From CAZJYI01 sp964550025 (GTDB lineage: Bacteria > Verrucomicrobiota > Kiritimatiellia > UBA8416 > CAYOBW01), in assembly GCA_964550025.1 (NCBI GenBank), contig CAZJYI010000001.1, positions 1 to 64,000 on the forward strand: a stretch of DNA of 64,000 bases, written 5' to 3'. Numbering within the stretch: the stretch's first letter is position 1; each line of letters starts with the position of its first letter. The notes beneath the pieces were generated by a model. It was given only the letters and a program-made list of their open reading frames with translations. It did no database searches and was not told the origin of the DNA. Made by a program: the position numbers and the translations under genes. Positions 44,175-53,700 of the stretch are shown here, one piece after another.

Positions 44175-44768
44175 GTGCCTGAAATACCAGTTATGCCACC
44201 GTCACAACCACCGTTGATCCTCGCTTCCGCGTCGCCCCGCCGGAGGTCAATCCTGCGCGCGCTGGGCTTGACGTTTTCGGTGGAATTACCGACCGTGGAC
44301 GAAGTGCACTGGGACGAGCGCCCCGAGGCCACGGTCCGTGAGAATGCGCGGCGCAAATGCGAATGGTGTCGCGAACGGCATCCGGCAAGCCGGATCATCG
44401 CTGCCGACACCGTGGTGGTGTTCGAGGGACGGTGCATCGCCAAACCGGCGACACGCGAGGAGGCGGTTACCTTCCTGGAGCAATTCTCGGGGAAACGGCA
44501 AACCGTGTATACCGGCACGGCACTGTATGCCCCGCACGGTGCTACCGAGGTCTCGATGACGACGTCCGCGGTGTTCTTCCGCAGACTGGCCGCGGACGAC
44601 ATCCGGCGCTATTTCGAGAGAGTGGACCCAATGGACAAGGCGGGGGGGTACGACATCAACCAGTATGGAGACGAGATCATCGCGTCCTACGAAGGGTCCT
44701 GGTCGAACATCATGGGACTGCCGCGCGAAGCCATTGTCGCCTGGCTACGTCGCGTCCCCCTCGATTGA
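44175..44768 (+). CDS. maf: Maf-family nucleoside triphosphate pyrophosphatase
   Basis: 197 residues from the GTG at 44175; the ATG at 44193 is equally possible and would give 191. LILASASPRRRSILRALG is the signature N-terminus. IIAADTVVV carries the metal aspartate, and MDKAGGYDIN lies in the catalytic loop. It removes pyrophosphate from dTTP, UTP or modified nucleotides and limits their misincorporation. The last 24 bases overlap the convergent regulator gene. The spacer before it (44060-44174) has short CCAACAG repeats. Confidence 0.9.
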   Translation: MPEIPVMPPSQPPLILASASPRRRSILRALGLTFSVELPTVDEVHWDERPEATVRENARRKCEWCRERHPASRIIAADTVVVFEGRCIAKPATREEAVTFLEQFSGKRQTVYTGTALYAPHGATEVSMTTSAVFFRRLAADDIRRYFERVDPMDKAGGYDINQYGDEIIASYEGSWSNIMGLPREAIVAWLRRVPLD

Positions 44769-47360
44769 ACTCCGCAACGCATCGAGATCCACGCCGCGAG
44801 GTCCCGGCTCATTCGCCTGCCCTTCGGACCAGTTGCCGATCTTCTCGAGGGCGTCGACACACCGCAGGAAGGCATTCACCACGACGGGGTCGAATTGGGT
44901 GCCCGACCGGCTGCGAATCTCCTCGCGGGCGGCGGTCGCCGACCCGTGCGTTTTGTAGACGCGCTCGGAACGCATCGTGTCGTACGAGTCGATCACGGCA
45001 AAGATCCTGGCCCCGAGACAGATGTCCTTCTCCGCCAACCCCCGCGGGTAGCCGGAACCGTCAAAATGCTCGTGGTGGGCGCGTACGATGTCGGCCGCCC
45101 TTTCGAACGCGGGATTCGACGAGATAATTTTGTAACCCGTTTCGGGGTGTTGTCTCATGATGGCCCATTCCTCTTCCGTGAGGGAACCCTCTTTCAGCAA
45201 TATGGCGTCGGGAATGGCCATTTTGCCGATATCGTGTAGCTGCGCGCCGCGTCGCAGGTTCTCGAGCTCATCGGGCCCGAGCTGCAGTTCGGCGCCGAGC
45301 CGGTGGGCGAGGGCCCGCACGCGGAGGCTGTGCTGCGCCGTGCCATGCTCACGCGCATCCAGCATCTCCACGAACGCTTCCAGCGTGAACTCGTTGGATA
45401 TCCGTGTCTGCTCGAGCGACTGCCGGAGTGCCGCGCTCTTCTCGCGAACCATGTCCTCAAGGAAGAGCTTGTAGCGTGTGTTCTCGCGCAACAACCGCCG
45501 GTACAGGAGCCCCCGGCCCAAGACCGCCAGGAGCTGGTCTCTCACAAGCGGCTTCTCGATGAAATCGTAGGCGCCGTGCCGCAAGCTCTCGACCGCATTC
45601 GCCACCGTGGCCTGACCGGTCATCACAATGCTCACGGGCGCGTTCTCGCGGTCCCGCAGTTGCTGCAGAAGCTCGATGCCGCTCTCGTTCTCGAACCCGA
45701 GGTCCGTCAGCACAACATCGAACCCGGAGGGATGCTCATCCACCAGCGACAGCGCGTCGGCCACGGTGAGGCGCGATTCCACGTGAAAGCCCTCCGCCTG
45801 GAGCAGCGCTTCGAGCAGCGTACAGATCGCCTGGTCGTCGTCCACTACGAGAATGCGTTCCTGGCGGTTCTCGGCCACGGCCGCCGCCGCTCTCCCGGCC
45901 AGGTCGCCGGTGCCCGTGTCTCCGGCAGGCTGGTTGTACTCGGCCCACAAGCGGCAGCAGTCCCGCCCGCAACGCTTGGCTTCCATGAGCGCATAGTCCG
46001 CCTGTTCGAGCAACTCTCTGGCCGTGGCCGGGGGTTTGCGACTGTGCAACGCGGCGATGCCGACAGAGGCCGTCATCTGGAGTTGCAGCGTGTCGTCGCA
46101 GAAAGCGCGGTCGCGAAGCGTTTCGAGCAGGCGCTGGCCGAAAGCCGTTGCGGCATGGAGGCCGGACTGCGCCAGCACAACCAAAAACTCGTCACCCCCG
46201 TACCGTCCCATGATATCCGCCGTACGAATGACCTCCTTCAGTGCATCGGCAAACTCGCACAGAATGCGGTCGCCGACCGGGTGGCCGTGGGTGTCATTGA
46301 TCTGCTTGAAATGGTCGATGTCGATCACGGCAACGCTCATGTCATGTCCATAGCGCTGCGCCATGTTCCAAGCCTGCTCGAGTTCCTCCTCCATGCGACG
46401 GCGGTTGTATACCGCGGTGAGCGGATCCCGGATGGCCAGTTCCCGCATGCGGTCCAGGGCGACGAGTACCGTGGAGAACTGGTTGGCGGCGTGGTACAGA
46501 AACGAGATGTCGGTGGAGGAAAACGCGTCCTCGCGGGTTGCCGCCAGGGCCATCAGTCCGCACAACTCGCCGGAAATGATGATCGGCACCACGAACGTGC
46601 TCTCCGGCGTGTGCGGGCCGTCGGCGGAGAGTCCGATACCCTCCACCTGCCTGTGTAGCTTGACCTCCGACAGGTCGCGCCCGCTCAGCACCTCGAAGCG
46701 GTGCTTCATTTCCTGCTCGAGCACGTCGAGAAACTCCTGCGACGCGGCTTCGCGAACGATCAGGATGAGCGAATTCTGCAGCTTTTCCAGGCCGAGCATG
46801 CCGATCACGGCGCACGGCAGCAACCGCCCCAGCCCCGAACAGAACTCGCGCAGCGCGCCCCAGAGATTATGGCCTTCGATCGCGGTTTCCCCAAGACGCC
46901 GCAACAACCCGAGTTGCTTCTGCACCTGTTCGACCGACGAGCCGAAAGAGCGGCGGGCCCGTTGCTCACACTCATGCGCCTCGGCCGCAACGCTCTCCCG
47001 GAGGGCGGCCGGAACAAACGGTTTGGCCAGGACCCGCGTGATGTTGAGCTCGGCGGCAACCTGTTTTGGAAGGTCGGCAGGGAAACCGGTAACGACCACC
47101 ACCCCCAGCCACGGCCAGATTTTGCGCGCCTCCTGCACGAACGCCGTGCCGTCCATACCATCCATGTGCAGGTCGACAATCAGAACATCGAAGTCTTCCC
47201 GCAGGAGGATGTTGAGACCCTCGCGGCCATCGCAGGCCGTCTTCACCACGGCACCGGCGTGTTCCAGCACGGTCCGGACAGCTTCGCGAGCAACGGCCTC
47301 GTCGTCGAGCACCAGCGTGCGGGTGTCCTGCAGGTTCGGTGTCTGTTCTTCTTCCCTCAT
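44745..47360 (-). CDS. REC-GAF-GGDEF-REC-HD-GYP cyclic-di-GMP regulator
   Basis: 871 residues from the ATG at 47360. First receiver ~12-125 with the phospho-aspartate in VDLHM. GAF-like sensor ~185-340. GGDEF domain ~350-515 has YGGDEF intact and an RxxD inhibition site (RTAD) five residues before it. Second receiver ~545-660 has VVLTDLGF. HD-GYP domain ~680-850 has HDIGKMAI, HPETGY and HHEHFDGSGYPRG intact. It can in principle both make and break c-di-GMP, under two phospho-inputs. No kinase gene is adjacent. The 3' end overlaps maf by 24 bases. Confidence 0.92.
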   Translation of the reverse strand: MREEEQTPNLQDTRTLVLDDEAVAREAVRTVLEHAGAVVKTACDGREGLNILLREDFDVLIVDLHMDGMDGTAFVQEARKIWPWLGVVVVTGFPADLPKQVAAELNITRVLAKPFVPAALRESVAAEAHECEQRARRSFGSSVEQVQKQLGLLRRLGETAIEGHNLWGALREFCSGLGRLLPCAVIGMLGLEKLQNSLILIVREAASQEFLDVLEQEMKHRFEVLSGRDLSEVKLHRQVEGIGLSADGPHTPESTFVVPIIISGELCGLMALAATREDAFSSTDISFLYHAANQFSTVLVALDRMRELAIRDPLTAVYNRRRMEEELEQAWNMAQRYGHDMSVAVIDIDHFKQINDTHGHPVGDRILCEFADALKEVIRTADIMGRYGGDEFLVVLAQSGLHAATAFGQRLLETLRDRAFCDDTLQLQMTASVGIAALHSRKPPATARELLEQADYALMEAKRCGRDCCRLWAEYNQPAGDTGTGDLAGRAAAAVAENRQERILVVDDDQAICTLLEALLQAEGFHVESRLTVADALSLVDEHPSGFDVVLTDLGFENESGIELLQQLRDRENAPVSIVMTGQATVANAVESLRHGAYDFIEKPLVRDQLLAVLGRGLLYRRLLRENTRYKLFLEDMVREKSAALRQSLEQTRISNEFTLEAFVEMLDAREHGTAQHSLRVRALAHRLGAELQLGPDELENLRRGAQLHDIGKMAIPDAILLKEGSLTEEEWAIMRQHPETGYKIISSNPAFERAADIVRAHHEHFDGSGYPRGLAEKDICLGARIFAVIDSYDTMRSERVYKTHGSATAAREEIRSRSGTQFDPVVVNAFLRCVDALEKIGNWSEGQANEPGPRGVDLDALRSSIEGDAT

Positions 47361-47442
47361 CAGATCTCTCGCTAAAGGCTTTCTACCAAACAGGCGGCGG
47401 GACTTCAAGAACAGGGGACGCAGGGAACACCGTCGTCGCCCG

Positions 47443-50400
47443 CTATCTGGATCCGAGACGGACGACCTTGTTATCAACCGTAGACATGTAGATGCTCCCT
47501 CCGGCCGCAATCATGCCGTCGAATACCGGTAGCACGTCAAGCCTGGTCTGGCTGCAATTCGTGCCGTCGACCGCCGAAACCGCGCAGAGAATGCTGCCTT
47601 CACGGCCCGAGTAGATGGCGGCCTGCTCACGCAGGGTGTTCAACTGGTCCGGCGCGCGGTTCAGGAACTTCTCCTCCGGCACAATGTCCTCGGGTCCGCA
47701 GGCGAAAATGGTGTCGCCGGCCTTGACCATTGCCCGCGCGAGTATCGGCATCTCAACGCTCCAGTCCGTGGCGAACTGGCCGCGGGGGCGGCGTCTGCCC
47801 TTCGCCTGGGGCGCGAGCTTCGGCTTGGGCAGACTGCGATCGACGCAGAAGAGGCGATACTCCGTGGGAGTCGTCCACCGCCAGTATCGCTGCTCGCGTC
47901 CGAAGATGTATACCTTCTTGTCGTCCAGAACCATGATCTTGCCCGACGGGGTCGCGTGCCCCGTCCCCGAATAGCCCGGACCTCCCCTGACACTTCGACC
48001 ATACACCCAGAAGGCGCGATGCCAGTAGTTGTCATCCAAGAAGCCGTTGGGGACAAACAGATGGGCGTCGTCCCCGCGTTGGTCATGCAAGGCCCGCTGG
48101 TGGACTTGCGCCCGATTGCCGGCCGGATCAAGCGGCTGTGAACGCATGAAGATGTAGTCGCCCTCGGTGCTGAGTATGTCCGGGGATGCTACGGGCATAT
48201 CCAGCAGCCTGACGTGAGTGTGCAGATCCTCCGCGGTGTTGGGATCCCTGTTGCCCATCTTGACCCTGGACAGGACGTCGCCGGTCAAGGGATTCACCCG
48301 GTAGAGCGTCAGCCCTCCGTCAAGAAACATCGACCGGCCGGCGACAACGTAGGCAACATCATTCCTGATGAGAACACTGCCGTGCACCGGCCACACGGAT
48401 TCGAGTTGATCGTACGACATGATCCGCCTGTCGGCAGGCGCAGCGAGAAAGCGCCAGACAAGGGCTCCGTCCGATGCGCGCAGGCAGTAGACGTACCCGT
48501 CCCTCGAACCGAAGATGACCAGGCCCCTGTACAACGTCGGCGGCGAGTCAACACGACCGCCTGCCGTGTAGCTCCACAGTTCTTTCCCGGTGCTGCTGTC
48601 GAGAGCGTGGACGGCGTGGGCGTCGATTTCGGCGACGACGAGCTTGCCGTCACCGATCACCGGCTGACTGAGTGTGCTCGCCAACTTGGTCTCCCACCGC
48701 TTCTCCAGGTCCTTCGCATCCACCGCGAGCGGCGTGGACCCGCTACGCGCCGGATTCCCCCGGAAGGTCGGCCAATCGACCTGTGAGATCTGAAACCTGA
48801 GATCTGAGACCTCCGTATATGCTTCCCCCTTCAACAGGCGTTCTCCGGGCTCCGGCACAGGGGCGGCGCCGCCTCCTGCCAGTGCATTGAACCCGCTCAG
48901 CTTGGCTTCCGGATAGCATGCGCAGGGATGCGGCGGGGCATACACCAACCCGTTGGCCGGCATAATGCCGTAAAGGCAGGCGCCGCGCACCCAGTGGTGC
49001 AGATCCCACTTGCCGCTTTTGATGTCGATCATTTCAATGCCCGTGCGTGAGGTCAGAAAGTAGTTCTCCGTCGCCCTGGCGCGATAGCAGCGGTGATGGA
49101 ACCAGTAGCAATCGGCTCCGCGCGGGATGCTCTCGCTGAGTCCACCCGTCTTGATGTCGTAGCCGACGAACTCGCCTGTGCTTGGCGCCACCTCGGGATA
49201 GCGTCTGTCGAACTCGCCGGGCTTGGAGTTCAGGCTGCCGCACCAGGCCGTGCCGCCGATCACGAAGATATCCTGCGGCGACTGGTACCCGGAAGGCAGG
49301 TGAGGGTTCTGCCAGCGAATCGCGCCGGTACCCGCTTCGAGACAGGTCATCAGCCCCATGCTGCCTGCATGTTCCCGCCAGTTTTCGCCGCCGGCATACA
49401 GGAGGCAATCATCCCCCACGGCCACCAGGGTGGGCCCGAAATAGGTCGGCATCTTCTCGCGCCACGGGAGCTCCTGAGATGTCCAGAGCTCCTTCCCGCT
49501 CTTCCTGTCAAATGCGATGATGCGGGGACCGTCGCAGAGGTAGAGATTCCTGTCGGCGACGGTCAGCGAAAGCGGGGCAATCCAGGGGAGTTCTTTCTGC
49601 CAGAGGACCGCGCCGTCTGACTCCTTGACGGCCATGACGGTCTTGGGCGCCCTCTCCCATACCCCACCCCGCCTGGCCGGGTCAATGGCCGGGCTCACCA
49701 CAAGGTAGAGTACACCGTCGCAGAAGATCAGCTCTTCGGTCTTTTCGGTTCCTCCGTACACCCTCACGTCTCTGCCGGTGGTGGCGTCGAGCTTGCTCAC
49801 CGGACTGTGCAGTCCAAGCGTGACGTACACGGCATCGCTGTTCGCGACCAGCCGCCGCGGCGCATTGGCCGGACCGCTCTTCAGTCCCCACAACTGGTCG
49901 GTCCACCGGCTGATTGCCCGTTCCCACAGACGCACGCCGTTGAAGGCATCCCTGGCGACGACCTTCCAGTTCGGATCCCAGAGGATGGATGCGCGCGGAC
50001 CGTCATCGGCAATGTAGAAGACTCTGCCGCCGGAACTGACAACGGCGGGGATGCTGGACGACTTGTCGTGATGGCGAGAGTACCGAGGCCCCGCGTTCCA
50101 TTGCAGGTGCCGGATCGGCGCGGTGATGGCGGAGTCCCGGCTCACCGCGTTGTTCTCGGATGAGTAGAGGTAGTGCGGCCACTCGTCGAGCTCGTTCGGC
50201 CACGGCTTGACCGTCTTCTTGCCGCCGATCACGGCGACGCCGCCCGGCGCGAGGACTCTGTCGATTTCGGATGGCGGAAGGTGAAAGGCGGGATCGGAAA
50301 CGACCACCGAGTTGACGAGGCTGTCTACATAGGGAAGGTCCCTGCCGTTGAACAGGGCGGCGGAAACATTGCCGTTAATGCCTTGCGAGACAAAGTAGTC

Positions 50401-50568
50401 ACGGGCCGCCCTGACTTTGGCCGGCTCGGTGTCGAGGGCGTGGACAATGAACGACCCGCTGCCCTGGAGTGCCGCGATTTGCTTCGGATCGTCGCAACCG
50501 ATGTTCACGACGAACTGGGCCCGGGCTGAACACGTCGTGAGCAGAAGTGTAACCAATAGTCGTTTCAT
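47443..50568 (-). CDS. Secreted methyltransferase-like/beta-propeller fusion, copy 1
   Basis: 1,041 residues from the ATG at 50568, with GGAG upstream. Signal peptide MKRLLVTLLLTTCSARA. Residues ~18-140 have the class I methyltransferase order: a motif I-like strand (VVNIGCDDPKQI), an acidic HALDTE, then VVSDPAF and RVLAPGGVAVIGG. The first glycine loop is altered. Two quinoprotein-like propellers follow (~150-570 and ~600-1041), joined by a short linker, SDLRFQISQVDWPTF. A paralogue lies upstream at 50753. Function unknown; SAM is not known to be exported. Confidence 0.85.
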   Translation of the reverse strand: MKRLLVTLLLTTCSARAQFVVNIGCDDPKQIAALQGSGSFIVHALDTEPAKVRAARDYFVSQGINGNVSAALFNGRDLPYVDSLVNSVVVSDPAFHLPPSEIDRVLAPGGVAVIGGKKTVKPWPNELDEWPHYLYSSENNAVSRDSAITAPIRHLQWNAGPRYSRHHDKSSSIPAVVSSGGRVFYIADDGPRASILWDPNWKVVARDAFNGVRLWERAISRWTDQLWGLKSGPANAPRRLVANSDAVYVTLGLHSPVSKLDATTGRDVRVYGGTEKTEELIFCDGVLYLVVSPAIDPARRGGVWERAPKTVMAVKESDGAVLWQKELPWIAPLSLTVADRNLYLCDGPRIIAFDRKSGKELWTSQELPWREKMPTYFGPTLVAVGDDCLLYAGGENWREHAGSMGLMTCLEAGTGAIRWQNPHLPSGYQSPQDIFVIGGTAWCGSLNSKPGEFDRRYPEVAPSTGEFVGYDIKTGGLSESIPRGADCYWFHHRCYRARATENYFLTSRTGIEMIDIKSGKWDLHHWVRGACLYGIMPANGLVYAPPHPCACYPEAKLSGFNALAGGGAAPVPEPGERLLKGEAYTEVSDLRFQISQVDWPTFRGNPARSGSTPLAVDAKDLEKRWETKLASTLSQPVIGDGKLVVAEIDAHAVHALDSSTGKELWSYTAGGRVDSPPTLYRGLVIFGSRDGYVYCLRASDGALVWRFLAAPADRRIMSYDQLESVWPVHGSVLIRNDVAYVVAGRSMFLDGGLTLYRVNPLTGDVLSRVKMGNRDPNTAEDLHTHVRLLDMPVASPDILSTEGDYIFMRSQPLDPAGNRAQVHQRALHDQRGDDAHLFVPNGFLDDNYWHRAFWVYGRSVRGGPGYSGTGHATPSGKIMVLDDKKVYIFGREQRYWRWTTPTEYRLFCVDRSLPKPKLAPQAKGRRRPRGQFATDWSVEMPILARAMVKAGDTIFACGPEDIVPEEKFLNRAPDQLNTLREQAAIYSGREGSILCAVSAVDGTNCSQTRLDVLPVFDGMIAAGGSIYMSTVDNKVVRLGSR
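48781..48812. repeat. In-frame GAGATCTGA microsatellite (copy 1 linker)
   Basis: Imperfect iterations of GAGATCTGA and its relatives encode the linker between the two propellers (residues ~585-596). A longer version occurs in the paralogue at 52248-52300. Confidence 0.6.
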
Positions 50569-50607
50569 AGTCAGTGCTCCGTCAATCAAACAGTAGCGCT
50601 CTCCAAG

Positions 50608-50673
50608 TAGCGGAACGCGCCAAGCGTTCCGATCACAACGTACAGTCGGAAGACTTGGCGTCTTCCGCTACTT
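50608..50673. repeat. REP-like composite palindrome, copy A
   Basis: Starts TAGCGGAACGCGCC and ends TCTTCCGCTACTT. Contains the hairpin arms GGAACGC/GCGTTCC and GGAAGAC/GTCTTCC, and the ends TAGCGGAA/TTCCGCTA also pair. Located in the gap upstream of copy 1 of the fusion gene. Confidence 0.75.
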
Positions 50674-50694
50674 TTCAGCACTCAGAACTTGGTA

Positions 50695-50758
50695 TAGCGG
50701 AACGCGCCAGGCGTTCCGATCCCTTCGCGGTCGGAAGACTTGGCGTCTTCCGCTACTT
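50695..50758. repeat. REP-like composite palindrome, copy B
   Basis: Near-identical to 50608-50673 but with a slightly different centre. Its right end supplies the TAG stop codon (50753-50755, minus strand) of the upstream paralogue gene. Confidence 0.75.
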
Positions 50759-53700
50759 CTCGCCAAGGCAGACAATGCTTCCGTCCTTCATAGCGAGAAA
50801 GAGCCTTCCGCCCGCCGTGATCATCCCGTCGAACACGGGGCAGGAGGGCAGCTCGATCTGGGCCAGCTTCCCGCCATTGGTCTTGTCGACCGCCAGGAGC
50901 AGGCCGCCCTTCTTCCCCGCGAACGTATCGACCGCGTCGCGCAAAGGCGGCGCCGGTTCGAAGCTGTCGGTGTTTGCCGACTGGTTGATCTGGAAAGCCG
51001 TCTGCTCGTCGAACCTGGGAGCGCCCGCCATGAAGAATGTCTTGTTGGCCAGCAGCATGGCGTTGGGATAGAGGGGCACGTCCTTCTGCCATGTCAGGTC
51101 GTATTTCACGACCCGCCTGACCGCGTCGCCGAGGGGGCGGTTTTTGCCCAGGTCCATGGCCCTCGCGTCCGTCGGCATCCCGTCCTTCCAGACGTATTTG
51201 GACAGGGCTTCGCGCGTGGCGACAACCGGCTTGTTCTTCCCGCTCTTCTTGCCGGATTTCTTCGGTTTTCTACCCACCTTCGGCACCTTGATCCGGGTCG
51301 ACAGGTCCACGAACTCGGGGTTCTTCGGAACACTGAATATATGTGGGGCCTTGGAGTTGAGGGTGTGGTCCTGGTAGCCGTAGACGGACTGGTCGTCAAA
51401 CACAAGCAATCGACCGGCCGGGTAGAGCGTTTTGGCGTAACCATGTCCGCGCGCTCCGGAGTAGAAGTGCGCCCCGTAGACCCAGTATGTCCTTTCCCAC
51501 CACGTATCTTCCAGGAATCCCATCGAGCTGAACAGGTGGTGCACGTACTCCTTGTCCTTGATGACCAGGTCCCGCCCCATGGGAACGGAACGCATGTAGA
51601 TGTTCTTTCCGTCCCAGGACATGACGTCTGGCAGCAGTCCGGGGTGTTCGCGAAACCTGAGCAGCTCCGAGTCAAAGGGCGTGTAGAAGAACCTCGTTTC
51701 GCCGCTCTTCGGGTCGCGCGCATAGTAGTTCTTCTCGGCCTGCACTTCGCCGGTAAGCAGATCGAGCTTGTAGAGATACATGCCGTTGTCGAGATAAGAT
51801 GATCTGCCGGCAGCGAAGAACACGCTGCCGTCCTCTACCAGAACGCTGCCGTGGACGGGCCAGACCGAAGCGACCTGGCCTTTCTCCACGAGATTCAGGT
51901 CTTCGGGCGCCGCTCGGAACCGCCAGGCGAGCTCACCGTCGGAGACGCGAAGCGCGTAGACCCATCCGTCGCGGCAACCGAACACGGCGATCCCGTTGGC
52001 GATCGTCGGGGGGGAATCCACACGCGCACCCGCCGCGTAGCGCCACAACGCCTTGCCACTCTCCGCGTCGAGACACAGGACGGTGTGCTGCTCGGGCCGG
52101 GCCACGTAGAGCCGCCCCGCGGCGCAGACAAGGCTGGTCAGTTTCCCCCCCAGCTTCCTGCTCCACAGAGGTTCCAGCTCGAGCGACAGATCCGCGGCGA
52201 CACAGGCGCTGCGGCTGTTGTCATACCGCAGGGTCGGCCAATCGGCGTCTGAAATCTGAAATCTGGGATTTGCAATCTGAGATTTGAAATCTGAAATCTG
52301 CGAGTAAGCGCCCCCCTTCTCGATTCTCCCTGCCTTCTGAACGGTAACCGTGGTCCGCTTCCGCTTCGGCGCAATGGCATGAAAGCCGTGGAGCTTGCTC
52401 TCTATGTAGCATGCGCACTGATCCGGCGGGGAGTAGATGAGACCGTTGCCGGGGAGGATGCCATTCTGACATATCCCTCGAATCCAGTGATGGGTCGTGA
52501 GCTCGCCGGAATCCAGATCCACGAACTCGATGCCCGTTCTCCCCGCAAGGATGTACCTTTCCGTCGCTTTGTTCCGGTAGCAGCGATGGTGATGCCACGT
52601 CGGCCAATTCTCCCAGGGGGATATGGTCTTCTCGACCTTTCCCGTCAGCAGGTTTCTCGCCTCGCTGTAGTGCGCCCCGTTCGGCTGGGTAAGACTGCAC
52701 CATACCAACCCTTTCGCGACGAACACATCCACGGCGATCCGGTACGTCTCGCCGCACGGGCACCGCCAGAGCTCCTTGCCATCCCCGGCGCATATCGCGA
52801 TCAACTCGCACGCAGACCGTGCCTTCTTGTCGACGGGTTTCGCCCTGCGCCCGCTGCGGTCGGCCGACAGCACGACGTCCCCGCTGATCACCAGCGTCGG
52901 GGCCGTGTAGCCCAGCCGCGCGTACTCGCTCGGCCTCGCGTATCGCCAGGCCACCTTGCCGGACTTCGGGTCCAGACAAACGATCTCACGCGAGTTCTGA
53001 AAAACCACCCGCTTCCCGGCGGCGGCCAGCGTCAGGGGATGCACGCCATCCGTGTCCGCGTCTTCTTTCACCCAGAGTATTTTCCCCGTGTCGGCCTTGA
53101 CGGCCATGAGCCGCTTCCGGTCGGGGACCGTACGCTTGGCCGCGAGGGCACGCCGGTCGATCTTCTCCGGGTCGGACGTGTTGACGACGAGGTACAGTAC
53201 GCCGCCGGCGAGGATGATCTCCTCGGTCTTCTCGGTCCCTTCGTAGGTCCGGACGGTCTTGCCGGTCGCCGCATCCAGAGCGGCCACGGGTCCGAAGATA
53301 GACGAGGTCACATACACCTCGTCCTCTGCCGCAACGAGACGCCTCCAGAGGTCCGCCGCAAGCGACTTGCGCCCGGGCACCGAGTAGGGCCGCCACACCG
53401 GCAGTGGGCGTTTCCAGAGAACGACGCCGTTGAAGGCGTCCCTGGCGGTGAGAATCCACCGTGAAGGCAGATGGTACGGCAACGCGGTAGGGCCTTCGTC
53501 CAGTATGTAGAAGAGCCTTCCGCCGGCGGACACGATCACATCCATGGATGTTGCGAACTCGTGGTCCCTGGAGTGCTTCGGAGAGCCGACCCACTGGATG
53601 TGATGAGGGAAATCAACCGTGGTATCGCGCGAGACCATGTTTCCGTCCGCACCATGAAGAAAGTGCGACCAGTCATCCAGCTCCGGCGGTCGCGGCTTGA

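Noticed and set aside
44175..44186. GTGCCTG at the maf start as a copy of the dispersed repeat
   Set aside because: Only seven bases match; the following TCCCC is absent.
45303..47532. Overlapping plus-strand frames opposite the c-di-GMP regulator
   Set aside because: Shadow frames; the minus frame has every catalytic motif intact.
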